Shown here: piece after piece, positions 29,654 through 38,585 of the stretch
How the letters are laid out: each line of letters opens with the position of its first letter
Numbering within the stretch: the first letter of the stretch is position 1
Assembly (NCBI GenBank): GCA_014729085.1
Contig: WJKM01000023.1
Location: 77,648-123,404, forward strand
Direction: 5' to 3'
Origin: Candidatus Dojkabacteria bacterium
GTDB lineage: Bacteria > Patescibacteriota > Dojkabacteria > B142 > WJKM01
Length of the DNA: 45,757 bases
Made by a program: the position numbers and the translations under genes
Notes under the pieces: generated by a model
What the model was told of the DNA's origin: nothing
Seen by the model: the letters and a program-made list of their open reading frames with translations, nothing else
Database searches by the model: none

Positions 29654-31420
29654 ATGAATAATCAAAAAAAATTAGCTGAATTATTCTATTATACGTTCTC
29701 TTTGTTATTAATAATATTTTTCTATATCATATTAATTTTTCCTAAATCGGCACAAGGCCAAGAGGAGTACTACGAACCTGGTGAGTACAATATCCAAATA
29801 AAAGGATGCCAACCAATATATGGAGAATACAATGCCCCACTCAAAATCCTATTTTTAAATCTTAATGATGCTCCATATTATTCTGAACTCGTAAATGATA
29901 TTATTCATAACCAATTTAAAAACATTGAACCTTTTAAATATTTCTTTGATTCTACATCCTTCTATTCTCTTGATATCTCCAGTCTTAGGAATATAAACGA
30001 AGAAATTAAATCCGAATGTAAAATTGATGATTTAAGAGCTATAATAAAAATTGTAATTCGAGAATCTGAATATGAAGGCTTTGCTGGTGAATATGCACTA
30101 ATTGGAACACAACTACAAAATGATGTGTCTCAATATTTAAGCACAACTGGCAATTATACACCTTTACATGAAATTGCACATTTATTTGGTTTGTCTGATC
30201 TCTACCAATCTCAAATCAAACTAGATGGTTCTGCCATCAAAGTATCAAAAGACTATCTAACACAGGCATTAAATGTTGATAATCCCGGTTGTACTAAATG
30301 GTGCAGAGATTATAAACCTGTTTCTCAATATAACCAAACTTCAGCATCAAAATGCATACAAATTTCAGATAAAGAGACTTGCATTACATATAATCGAAAC
30401 TCGCTTGGAATATGTGATTATGAGAATACTTTCCCGACTTGCTGTGTATGGTCTGATACCCCATTTAACTACTTTGATTCAAGATGTATACCAGCATATG
30501 ACTCTGAAAACATTGGCCTGAACTGTTCAGATGGGACCGGATGCTATCTCGGTGGCGATCATAGTAATAATGCTTTCAGGCCAGTGTTGACAAAAGAAGA
30601 AAGCATAATGATGAATCAACGGAAAGCCGATGGATTTGATCCCGTATCCGAAAAAGCCCTGACAAATATACTAAGATGCTGCCTTACAGAATATGCATAT
30701 GACGAAGCTTGTACAAATTTTAGAATTAACTATTCTAATCTTTTATCTTCCTCAAATAACTATTCTTACTATAATTTCAATAGACGTATCGGATCTTGTG
30801 GGAAGAAATTAATTGAGGAGGATTCAAGTAATCAATTAGTAAAATGTGAAGCCGTATTTCCTGATATTTGCGAGAATATTTTCAGAGAAGACATCGAAGC
30901 TCTCTATAATCTAGGAGTAATAAACGGATATAATGATGGAACTTATAAACCTTTTAATTATGTGACAAGAGGACAAATAGCAAAGTTTTTAGTCAACTCA
31001 TTCAACCTAGAAAAAGATATATCCTGTATACCCTATCCCGATGTGCAAATCGATCATGTTTTTTATAATGAAATAATGACATTAAAATGCAAAAATATTG
31101 CTAAAGGATATACTGATGGAACCTATCATCCTCAAAGGGAAATAACACGAGCCGAAGCTGTAAAACTTATTGTAAACTCCATGAAAACTTCCGGAATAGA
31201 AATTGACTTAGAAAATTATGTAAACGATGTTTATCCTGATGTACCGCCCTCTCATACCTTTAATAGCTATATCAGTTACCTAACAAAGATTAAAGTTGAC
31301 GAAATTCAAGTTATAAGGGGATATTCCGACGGAACTTTCCGGCCTACACAACCCATCGACAGAGGGCAAACAGCAAGAATTGTTAACTTTGCAACGATTG
31401 CTACGAATAATTTATCTTAA
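29654..31420 (+). CDS. Secreted metzincin-like metalloprotease-domain protein with C-terminal SLH repeats
   Basis: Signal peptide, HEIAHLFGLSD (HExxHxxGxxD), and SLH repeats INGYNDGTYKPFNYVTRGQIAKFLVNSF etc. Confidence 0.8.
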   Translation: MNNQKKLAELFYYTFSLLLIIFFYIILIFPKSAQGQEEYYEPGEYNIQIKGCQPIYGEYNAPLKILFLNLNDAPYYSELVNDIIHNQFKNIEPFKYFFDSTSFYSLDISSLRNINEEIKSECKIDDLRAIIKIVIRESEYEGFAGEYALIGTQLQNDVSQYLSTTGNYTPLHEIAHLFGLSDLYQSQIKLDGSAIKVSKDYLTQALNVDNPGCTKWCRDYKPVSQYNQTSASKCIQISDKETCITYNRNSLGICDYENTFPTCCVWSDTPFNYFDSRCIPAYDSENIGLNCSDGTGCYLGGDHSNNAFRPVLTKEESIMMNQRKADGFDPVSEKALTNILRCCLTEYAYDEACTNFRINYSNLLSSSNNYSYYNFNRRIGSCGKKLIEEDSSNQLVKCEAVFPDICENIFREDIEALYNLGVINGYNDGTYKPFNYVTRGQIAKFLVNSFNLEKDISCIPYPDVQIDHVFYNEIMTLKCKNIAKGYTDGTYHPQREITRAEAVKLIVNSMKTSGIEIDLENYVNDVYPDVPPSHTFNSYISYLTKIKVDEIQVIRGYSDGTFRPTQPIDRGQTARIVNFATIATNNLS

Positions 31421-31510
31421 CAGAATTTCAAATTCGACTATCAATACCTGATTAAATTTATAGAAGAATATATTATAATTATTTGTTATTAATTCTTAAA
31501 CTTAAACTGA

Positions 31511-31801
31511 ATGACTCAAAATCCCTCAAGTAAGATTATCTCTTCTGTTATTCCTTACAAAAACAAAAAGGCACTATTCTCCTACTATATTGGGGTTTTT
31601 TCCTTCATACCAATTCTTGGTCTGCTACTGGCACCCTTGGCATTGATACTTGGTGTCTTAGGATATAAAGAATATAAGCAGAATAAAAACAAAAAAGGCA
31701 AATTTCATGCTTGGTTTGGACTAATTGTAGGTTTATTTTTCTTCCTAGTACATTATGGATTACTTGCCTGGTTCATCTATCAAGTGATTCTCAATCCCTG
31801 A
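31511..31801 (+). CDS. Small two-TM protein (DUF4190-like)
   Basis: SYYIGVFSFIPILGLLLAPLALILGVLGYKEYKQNKNKKGKFHAWFGLIVGLFFF. Confidence 0.65.
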   Translation: MTQNPSSKIISSVIPYKNKKALFSYYIGVFSFIPILGLLLAPLALILGVLGYKEYKQNKNKKGKFHAWFGLIVGLFFFLVHYGLLAWFIYQVILNP

Positions 31802-32483
31802 TCTTCTCTCTATATAAAGAAAATACTTCGGCATAAGTGACTTGGTTACTTGATACATTCGAACCAAACCCTTTTCTAGCTTCTGTTTGGGTTACTGCTC
31901 GATAACGATTTAAGCTCACAATGGCGTCTATCCAATCCGTACGCTCAATTTGGGATTTATGTTTTCTCAAAGCCTCTTTTTTTACTTTCATTAACTCTTC
32001 ATCAAAATAAAATATCTCGTCCGGTTGCTCCATAGGTGTCCAAGCCTCACCCAAATATACAATCGTAGTATTCAAAATTCTACCTATGGATTTTATTAGT
32101 AGCTCGGTAACCCGTTTATGTGTAGGATGCTCTTCATTTTTATGCAGCGATATAATGATTGAAGGATCTGAATCGGTTATATAGTTCTTGAAAATTTTAA
32201 TAATTTTATCCTCATTTTTCTTTTTCTTAAGATCATCATCCAAATTGAGAAAATAAGGATCGCAACCCAAGACCTTACATGCCTCTTTTGCTTCTTTTTG
32301 TCTAATATTTATTTTTGATTTAGATGAATACTCTCCTTGTACTCCTCTTGGGCTGTTAGTAACATAGACGATTGTAATCTTATTATACTTAGCCAATTCA
32401 GATAAGAAGGCACCCGCTGCAAGTACTTCGTCGTCGGGATGGGGAGAAAAAAATAAAATTTCTGTATTCTTAGGTATTTCCAT
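31791..32483 (-). CDS. PIG-L/LmbE family deacetylase
   Basis: ILFFSPHPDDEVLAAGAFL, NEEHPTHKRV. Confidence 0.92.
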   Translation of the reverse strand: MEIPKNTEILFFSPHPDDEVLAAGAFLSELAKYNKITIVYVTNSPRGVQGEYSSKSKINIRQKEAKEACKVLGCDPYFLNLDDDLKKKKNEDKIIKIFKNYITDSDPSIIISLHKNEEHPTHKRVTELLIKSIGRILNTTIVYLGEAWTPMEQPDEIFYFDEELMKVKKEALRKHKSQIERTDWIDAIVSLNRYRAVTQTEARKGFGSNVSSNQVTYAEVFSLYREKIRD

Positions 32484-32522
32484 TTGCTCTATAAAATAAT
32501 ATCAGAACATGGAATTAGATAT

Positions 32523-33020
32523 TCATCTTATACTTACTTTGAAAAATCTCAATTCATTTATTTTTTGTGTATCTACATCAGCCTGTTGAATAAACTTTGA
32601 ATTAAACTTTCCATCTTTCACCTGCTCTAAAGGAACTACACTCAGTATTCCTTCCTCCATTAGGTTAAAAATTACATTATTTATTAGTTTATCCAAACCA
32701 TTCCAGTATTTTTGCAAAAAATTCTTTTTAAATAATGACTTTACTTCATATAAATCTATTACTTTTTCGGGAATATCTTTGTATATAGCTTCATTATTTG
32801 GAAGCTTGACCGTTCTTTCATATATCCAATTACCATCTTTTTTGAAGCATCGTCTTGTGCCATGAGTATAACCATGGAAAAAATGATCCCTACGTTTTAC
32901 AACTTTATTCCTCAAACCTCTTAGGCACTTACATACTTTAAGAAGTGAGGTTGTGATTATATATTCTATATTCATATTGATTAGTATTATTACATCATCA
33001 TTGGTTGTTGATTTTGACAA
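32523..33020 (-). CDS. Hypothetical protein
   Basis: 165-aa ORF co-oriented with neighbours; start uncertain (MNIEYI may be the true start). Confidence 0.5.
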   Translation of the reverse strand: MSKSTTNDDVIILINMNIEYIITTSLLKVCKCLRGLRNKVVKRRDHFFHGYTHGTRRCFKKDGNWIYERTVKLPNNEAIYKDIPEKVIDLYEVKSLFKKNFLQKYWNGLDKLINNVIFNLMEEGILSVVPLEQVKDGKFNSKFIQQADVDTQKINELRFFKVSIR

Positions 33021-33517
33021 GCTATCTTCTTGATAGTTTGAAGATGTTTATCTGGCTCTAAAATATTTTTAAGATATATTGGTTGATCTTCCATCTGGGT
33101 TTCAATTAATATTGTCCCAAATTTGAATAATTTTTGCCAATTAGTTTGTTTCATAGTAATTTTAATAATATTTCTCAAAACATATACTTTCTTTCTTTTA
33201 ATAATTGTTCCAAAACTGTGAGTAATCGAATCCTGTGTAATTTTATATTTATTATTTATCCATTTTAGGACAAAGGCAATAATCAAGTAGACTTCTAAAA
33301 TGAAAAGCAAGATGTATATGATAGTAATATTCTGAAAAATTGCCGAAGAAAAAAGATCAAAATTGTTTTTTATATAATGCCAAATTAGAAGAACAATAAT
33401 TATAAAAAAATCTATGTAGAAAAATTTCGCAAAGTAAGGTACGGGGCTAGTCCTAATTATTAATGACTTAATATTTAGAACAGATTTTTGTTCTACTTTT
33501 TGACTGTTTTTTTGCAT
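32990..33517 (-). CDS. Membrane protein with bacterial PH (DUF304-like) domain
   Basis: Two TMs followed by NKYKITQDSITHSFGTIIKRKKVYVLRNI...GTILIET. Confidence 0.6.
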   Translation of the reverse strand: MQKNSQKVEQKSVLNIKSLIIRTSPVPYFAKFFYIDFFIIIVLLIWHYIKNNFDLFSSAIFQNITIIYILLFILEVYLIIAFVLKWINNKYKITQDSITHSFGTIIKRKKVYVLRNIIKITMKQTNWQKLFKFGTILIETQMEDQPIYLKNILEPDKHLQTIKKIACQNQQPMMM

Positions 33518-33525
33518 AATCTATT

Positions 33526-33726
33526 TTACCAGCTTGCCTTTTTCACTCCTGGTATTAAGCCTTTATTTGCCAACTTCCTAAGACATATTCTACAAATTCC
33601 GAAATGACGGATATAGCCTCTTGTACGTCCGCATCTTTGACAAACATTATATTCCCTAGTTTTAAACTTAACATTCTTAGGGCGGTAGTTAGTATGTTTA
33701 GATTTTTTTGTAATTCTAATACTCAT
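33526..33726 (-). CDS. rpsN: 30S ribosomal protein S14 type Z
   Basis: [41 protein letters not shown] with CxxC...CxxC zinc site. Confidence 0.96.
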   Translation of the reverse strand: MSIRITKKSKHTNYRPKNVKFKTREYNVCQRCGRTRGYIRHFGICRICLRKLANKGLIPGVKKASW

Positions 33727-33933
33727 TAACAGTTTTTAAGATCTAATTTATTCCAAGCTTAATTACATAAGCTGAATTTAAATAGTAATTCTGATTATTA
33801 TTATAGAGATGATTAAGAAGGAATCTATTCAAGCTTAATATTTTGGTATTGTTTAATCTCTAAATAAAAATGCTTTATTTGCAATATTGATCTAATTTTA
33901 CACGAGCTCCATGAGTTTGTCAAACCACTGAAT

Positions 33934-33951
33934 GTATTAAAATTTTAATAC
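33934..33951. promoter_or_regulatory. 18-bp perfect palindrome, candidate operator
   Basis: GTATTAAAATTTTAATAC, 8 bp upstream of the MerR-gene -35 element. Confidence 0.5.
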
Positions 33952-33959
33952 CTTTGCTA

Positions 33960-33988
33960 TTAACAAAACCATAAATTTATGCTATAAT
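33960..33988 (+). promoter_or_regulatory. Promoter of merR-like/carD-like pair
   Basis: TTAACA (33960-33965) - 17 nt - TATAAT (33983-33988). Confidence 0.7.
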
Positions 33989-34014
33989 TAGTAATATTAG
34001 TAATTCTCAGCATT

Positions 34015-34335
34015 ATGAATATAAGTAATAAACCTGTTTACACTTCTGGTGTTGCATCGTCTATTCTAGGTATTAACAATAAAACGTTAATTAACTATGA
34101 GAACGCAAAACTCATATCCATTAAACGAAATGCAAAAGGCCGAAGATTATACTCTCAACAGGACCTTTACAATATATTGCTCATCAGATATTTGATGAAG
34201 GAAAAGGGACTTACAATGAAAGGAATCAAACTTGCAAAAAAGTTAGTCAATGCAGCCAAAAAGAAAGGAGCAGATATTTTTAATCTACTTGTTCCTCCCA
34301 AAATCGAACAAAAACTACTAAAAAAAGTAATTTAA
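34015..34335 (+). CDS. MerR-family HTH regulator
   Basis: YTSGVASSILGINNKTLINYENAKLISIKRNAKGRRLYSQQDLYNILLIRYLMKEKGLTMKGIK. Confidence 0.85.
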   Translation: MNISNKPVYTSGVASSILGINNKTLINYENAKLISIKRNAKGRRLYSQQDLYNILLIRYLMKEKGLTMKGIKLAKKLVNAAKKKGADIFNLLVPPKIEQKLLKKVI

Positions 34336-34353
34336 TTCTTAACATCCGATCAT

Positions 34354-34851
34354 ATGTTTAAAAAAGGAGAATTAGTTATATACCCAGGACATGGTGCTGG
34401 AAAAATAAAAAAAACTTTCAAACAAAAGTTCAATGATGAAATGAAAAAGTATTATAAAATAGCTTTTTTTGACGCTGACATTGAACTCTCTCTTCCTGTC
34501 GAGAACGCAGAACATCTTGGACTAAGAAAACCAACTACCAAAAAAGATTTGAAAACTATGCTGAAAAGCATCAACAAAAAAACAAGATATACAAAAAAAA
34601 TTGAGGACGGCTTGCAAGATAAAATGAAAAAGGCAATACATAATGGTGAAACAGACCTTATCATCAAAAATCTTAAACGACTAAAAACAGTAAGGAAGAA
34701 AAGAAAAAAGGAAGGCAAATCATTTAAAACAACTAATTCACGGCTTATTTCCAGAGCTATTGAATTTCTTAAATCAGAGGTTAGTTTGGTACTTGGAGAT
34801 AAATATGTAGAAAGATTTGATCTAAATCAAGAGTCGGCTCTATATGGATGA
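34354..34851 (+). CDS. CarD/CdnL-family transcriptional regulator
   Basis: MFKKGELVIYPGHGAGKIKKTF...YYKIAFFDADIELSLPVENAEHLGLRKP. Confidence 0.85.
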   Translation: MFKKGELVIYPGHGAGKIKKTFKQKFNDEMKKYYKIAFFDADIELSLPVENAEHLGLRKPTTKKDLKTMLKSINKKTRYTKKIEDGLQDKMKKAIHNGETDLIIKNLKRLKTVRKKRKKEGKSFKTTNSRLISRAIEFLKSEVSLVLGDKYVERFDLNQESALYG

Positions 34852-34921
34852 AAATAGTAATTAATTTTCATACTATATCAGTCAAATATCGAAAACCCTT
34901 TAAGTTATTCTTCTTTATACT

Positions 34922-34993
34922 ACTGAGCGGGTAGGACTCGAACCTACAATCCTCCGGTTAACAGCCGGACGCATTACCATTATGCTACCGCTC
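34922..34993 (-). tRNA. tRNA-Asn(GUU), copy 2, downstream of an Asn-codon attenuator
   Basis: Minus strand TGAGCGG TA GCAT AATGGTA ATGC G TCCGG CTGTTAA CCGGA GGATT GTAGG TTCGAGT CCTAC CCGCTCA G; all stems paired; anticodon GTT; no encoded CCA. Confidence 0.96.
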
Positions 34994-35012
34994 AACAAAT
35001 TTCCTTACATAA

Positions 35013-35040
35013 CAAAAAATCCTCGATTTCTCGGGGATTT
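35013..35040 (-). terminator. Attenuator terminator upstream of tRNA-Asn copy 2
   Basis: Minus strand AAAATCCCCGA-GAAA-TCGAGGATTTTTT (one C-A mismatch), T6 tract, ending 20 nt before the tRNA 5' end. Confidence 0.85.
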
Positions 35041-35073
35041 TATATACTACTTGTTAGACAACCAAAATCCCAC

Positions 35074-35127
35074 CTAAAAAAGTGGATTATTATTTCGGTT
35101 ATTGTTAACAAATATCTTTATTTTCAT
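35074..35127 (-). CDS. Asn-rich leader peptide MKIKIFVNNNRNNNPLF*
   Basis: ATG AAA ATA AAG ATA TTT GTT AAC AAT AAC CGA AAT AAT AAT CCA CTT TTT TAG; 6 Asn codons in 7; followed by attenuator structures and tRNA-Asn. Confidence 0.85.
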   Translation of the reverse strand: MKIKIFVNNNRNNNPLF

Positions 35128-35133
35128 ACCATT

Positions 35134-35163
35134 ATTATATCAAAGAAGATTTATTTTTCACAA
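35134..35163 (-). promoter_or_regulatory. Promoter of Asn leader/tRNA-Asn unit
   Basis: Minus strand TTGTGA - 18 nt - TATAAT, 6 nt before the leader ATG, so predicted TSS at or near the ATG. Confidence 0.7.
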
Positions 35164-35268
35164 TCACAGCTAAATAATCAATATATTTCTAATTTTATAT
35201 TAATTAACTGTAACTTAAATCCAAGTTCGTCGTAAAATTAAATAGTAATATTTAATAATTATAAAAAC

Positions 35269-36468
35269 ATGAAAAATAAATTTCATTTAGCACTTATCTT
35301 ATTTTCCACTTTCTTTCTTATTACCTCGTTTTATAATACAGCTCGTGCATATCTTAAATTTGAAAATCTGGGAATAAACTCAACCGAATCTGAGCCTACC
35401 AGTATTGGAGAGTATTCCAAACCATATGACGGAAGTTTTACAAAACTTGCTATAGAGGTACCTGAAGTTGTCAACCCAGGACAAGACTTTACCTTAAAAT
35501 ACATTTTTTCAAGCCGATATCTCGATATGGATGTGCACCAATGCTCTATCTATCCTGTCATCATCAATAAGAATCAAGAAACAAATTTAATTGGGACAAT
35601 GACTAATCAAATTTTTACTTATCAATATCTTCCGGGTATGGAATTAGATGAAACAAGTAAAAACTGGGAATCAGTTACTGTACAAGCCGGAGATACATAT
35701 ACTGGTTTTGATTTTGATGAACATTTTTACTTTGAAGGTTATGATCAAGGTTCTACATGGGGTCCTCTCCAGCAAGTTGTTGAACAAGATATTAAATTTA
35801 ATGATACTTTAGATATAGGTGATAAAATTAGACTCGATGTTTATTGCTTCTCTCATCTAGATAATCTATTTATTCACGGTTATACAACAACTTGGATAGG
35901 AGACGCACCAGAAAAATTGTTTGTTGATGTCACAGACAAAAATTATCAGTACTATGACGCAATACAATATGCAAAAGAAAACTATATCGTACATGGCTTT
36001 TCCGACAACACATTTCGTCCAGACAACTATATTACAAGAGGAGAATTTACTAAAGTTATAATTAGATCACAGTTTTCACAATCTGAAATTGACGACTGTA
36101 AAACACTTGCTTTTCCAGACATTACTTCATCCAATGTCTTTAAAAACTATATTTGCGTAGCATCTAAACATAATATAGTAAATGGCTTTACGGATGGAAC
36201 ATATAAAACAAATAATAATATAACCCTCGCAGAAGCTACAAAAATTATTTCTCATTCATTTGGCTTCACTGAAAATGTCGAGGAGGTTGAATCCATTAAC
36301 CCGGTTCATCAATTTAAACCATATATCATAGCTCTCGAAGAAAGGAACGCTTTTCCTTCTACAGATACTACCATGCTTAGAGATTTAACAAGAGGTGAAA
36401 TGGTCGAAATGATATATCGAATACTGGAAAACATAACAGACAAACCATCAGCTCAGATTTATCTTTAA
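35269..36468 (+). CDS. Secreted SLH-domain protein
   Basis: Signal peptide; VHGFSDNTFRPDNYITRGEFTKVIIR, VNGFTDGTYKTNNNITLAEATKII. Confidence 0.8.
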   Translation: MKNKFHLALILFSTFFLITSFYNTARAYLKFENLGINSTESEPTSIGEYSKPYDGSFTKLAIEVPEVVNPGQDFTLKYIFSSRYLDMDVHQCSIYPVIINKNQETNLIGTMTNQIFTYQYLPGMELDETSKNWESVTVQAGDTYTGFDFDEHFYFEGYDQGSTWGPLQQVVEQDIKFNDTLDIGDKIRLDVYCFSHLDNLFIHGYTTTWIGDAPEKLFVDVTDKNYQYYDAIQYAKENYIVHGFSDNTFRPDNYITRGEFTKVIIRSQFSQSEIDDCKTLAFPDITSSNVFKNYICVASKHNIVNGFTDGTYKTNNNITLAEATKIISHSFGFTENVEEVESINPVHQFKPYIIALEERNAFPSTDTTMLRDLTRGEMVEMIYRILENITDKPSAQIYL

Positions 36469-36474
36469 ATTAAT

Positions 36475-37920
36475 TTAAAGAAATTTTTCTTTCAACATTT
36501 TTTCTGCAAGTTTAGGATTTGCCTTTCCTTTGGATAACCTCATTACCTGTCCAACAAGGAACTGAATTGCATTAGGATTTTTTTCAAGACTTTTAACCAC
36601 CTTGGGGTTATCCTCAATTGCTTTATCGATAAACTCTTCAATTTGCTCTTTATCATTCACTACTTCAAGATCTTTATCTTCAATAATTGTTTCAACAGAT
36701 TTGCCAGTTTTAAAAGTCTGCTCTAAAACATTTTTTGCAATTGTCCCAGTAATTTTATTTGTTTTTATAGCTGAGATAAGTTCCAGTAAATCTTCGGGTT
36801 TTACCCTCAAGTCTTTATAAAGCACATCATTCTTCTTTTTTAATCTGGTTAATTCTCCTAGAATCCAATTTGCTATTTCTTGAGCATATTCATTAATATC
36901 CTCTACCTTAGATGCAGATTTCAAGCATGCTTCAAAAAAACTAGCCCTTGCTTTATTCCTTGCAATATTTTCAGCCGAATCGGGCTCTAAATCGTATTCC
37001 TTAATATACCTATCCTTTTTCTCCTGAGGAAGTTCAATTAAATCCTTTTTAATATCATCTAACCATTCTTCACTTATGAATATAGGTGGTATATCTGGTT
37101 CTGGAAAATATCTATAGTCATCAGACCCTTCTTTTACTCTCTGACTCACGGTATCCCCATCCATATTACGAAGTCCTCTTGTTTCCTGCCGCGGTGTTTC
37201 TCCCTTATCTAGCATTTTACTCTGCCGCTTAATTTCTTTCACAATGATTTTTTTCAAAACAGAAATAGATGCAATATTTTTGACTTCAACTTTGTAATCA
37301 GGAAGCCCCTTCTCTCCCGGCCTTTTAAGAGAAATATTTAGCTCATATCTCATCTGGCCTTTTTCCATATCCGCATCACCAATTCCGAGATAACGTACAA
37401 TTTGCCTCAATCTTTTAGCAAATTTATCAACTTCCTTAACATCTACAAAATCAGGTTCTGTAACTATTTCGATCAATGGTACGCCTGACTTATTAAAATC
37501 AAGAAGAGTTTTTTTCCTTTCATACATACTTTTACCTGTATCCTCTTCCATATGAACTCTAGTTATTCTTATTCTCCTCGAATCTCCGTCTATATCAAAT
37601 TCAATGAAGCCTTTTTCTCCAACTGGTACATCATACTGAGAAATCTGGTAACCTTTTGGTAGATCAGGATAAAAATAATTTTTCCGGTCAAATTTTGTTG
37701 TTTTATTAATATTGCAATTCAAGGCCAAAGCAAGCAATATACATTTTTCTAATCCTTCTTTATTCGGGACAGGTAATGCACCTGGAAGGCCTAAGCATGT
37801 AGGACAAGTATGACTATTTGGTTGCGAACCGAAATATTCAGCAGAACAAGTACAAAACATTTTTGATTTTGTCTTAGGTTGAAGATGCACTTCAAATCCA
37901 ATTATAGGTTGGTACTTCAT
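36475..37920 (-). CDS. gatB: Asp/Glu-tRNA(Asn/Gln) amidotransferase subunit B
   Basis: GFEVHLQPKTKSKMFCTCS, CPTCLGLPGALPVPN, KNYFYPDLPKGYQISQYD. Confidence 0.97.
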   Translation of the reverse strand: MKYQPIIGFEVHLQPKTKSKMFCTCSAEYFGSQPNSHTCPTCLGLPGALPVPNKEGLEKCILLALALNCNINKTTKFDRKNYFYPDLPKGYQISQYDVPVGEKGFIEFDIDGDSRRIRITRVHMEEDTGKSMYERKKTLLDFNKSGVPLIEIVTEPDFVDVKEVDKFAKRLRQIVRYLGIGDADMEKGQMRYELNISLKRPGEKGLPDYKVEVKNIASISVLKKIIVKEIKRQSKMLDKGETPRQETRGLRNMDGDTVSQRVKEGSDDYRYFPEPDIPPIFISEEWLDDIKKDLIELPQEKKDRYIKEYDLEPDSAENIARNKARASFFEACLKSASKVEDINEYAQEIANWILGELTRLKKKNDVLYKDLRVKPEDLLELISAIKTNKITGTIAKNVLEQTFKTGKSVETIIEDKDLEVVNDKEQIEEFIDKAIEDNPKVVKSLEKNPNAIQFLVGQVMRLSKGKANPKLAEKMLKEKFL

Positions 37921-37987
37921 AAAATATAATTAAGAGCTTATTATTGTAAAAAAAATTGTTTTCGATCATTGTTAAATTTTGCCTTTT

Positions 37988-38563
37988 TTATTTCAATAAT
38001 CTTTTAAATTTATTAATCTTATGGTCCAGTTTCATCTTTATTAATTTTTGAGTAAGTTCTACATCTCTAAAATTATCACTTGTGGCCATTTCGATAAACT
38101 CATCGATCGTAACTGTTTCGATCATAATTTTTTCACCTGGATCAGGATTTGGTTTTTCATTGCGCTTACATCCTTTCGCAATAAATATATAAATCACCCA
38201 ATCTATCTTCTCCATAGGTCTATATGCATACCACAAATTTATTTCAGATGCTACATATCCAGTCTCCTCCAGCAACTCTCTTTTCGCAGCTACGATTGGT
38301 TTCTCATTATCGTCAATCCTTCCACCCGGTAAACCAATAAATTCCTTCCTACCAGGAAATTTCTGTTTAGTTAAAACTACCTCTTTTTGTTCAGTAACAG
38401 CAATTACATCAGCAGTATCTGGTCTCTTGAGTTTCTCGAAAGTCGCTTTACTTCCATCAAATTGTTCTTGTTCCCATTGATAAACATCAAAAATCACTCC
38501 CTCGAACACTTTTTTTGCATGCTCCGGTATCGGCTGTTTTGATTTTGGTCGTTTTATTTCCAT
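37988..38563 (-). CDS. NUDIX hydrolase (ADP-ribose pyrophosphatase-like)
   Basis: GLPGGRIDDNEKPIVAAKRELLEETGYVA Nudix box. Confidence 0.92.
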   Translation of the reverse strand: MEIKRPKSKQPIPEHAKKVFEGVIFDVYQWEQEQFDGSKATFEKLKRPDTADVIAVTEQKEVVLTKQKFPGRKEFIGLPGGRIDDNEKPIVAAKRELLEETGYVASEINLWYAYRPMEKIDWVIYIFIAKGCKRNEKPNPDPGEKIMIETVTIDEFIEMATSDNFRDVELTQKLIKMKLDHKINKFKRLLK

Positions 38564-38585
38564 AACATTAAAAGAAAATCACTTT

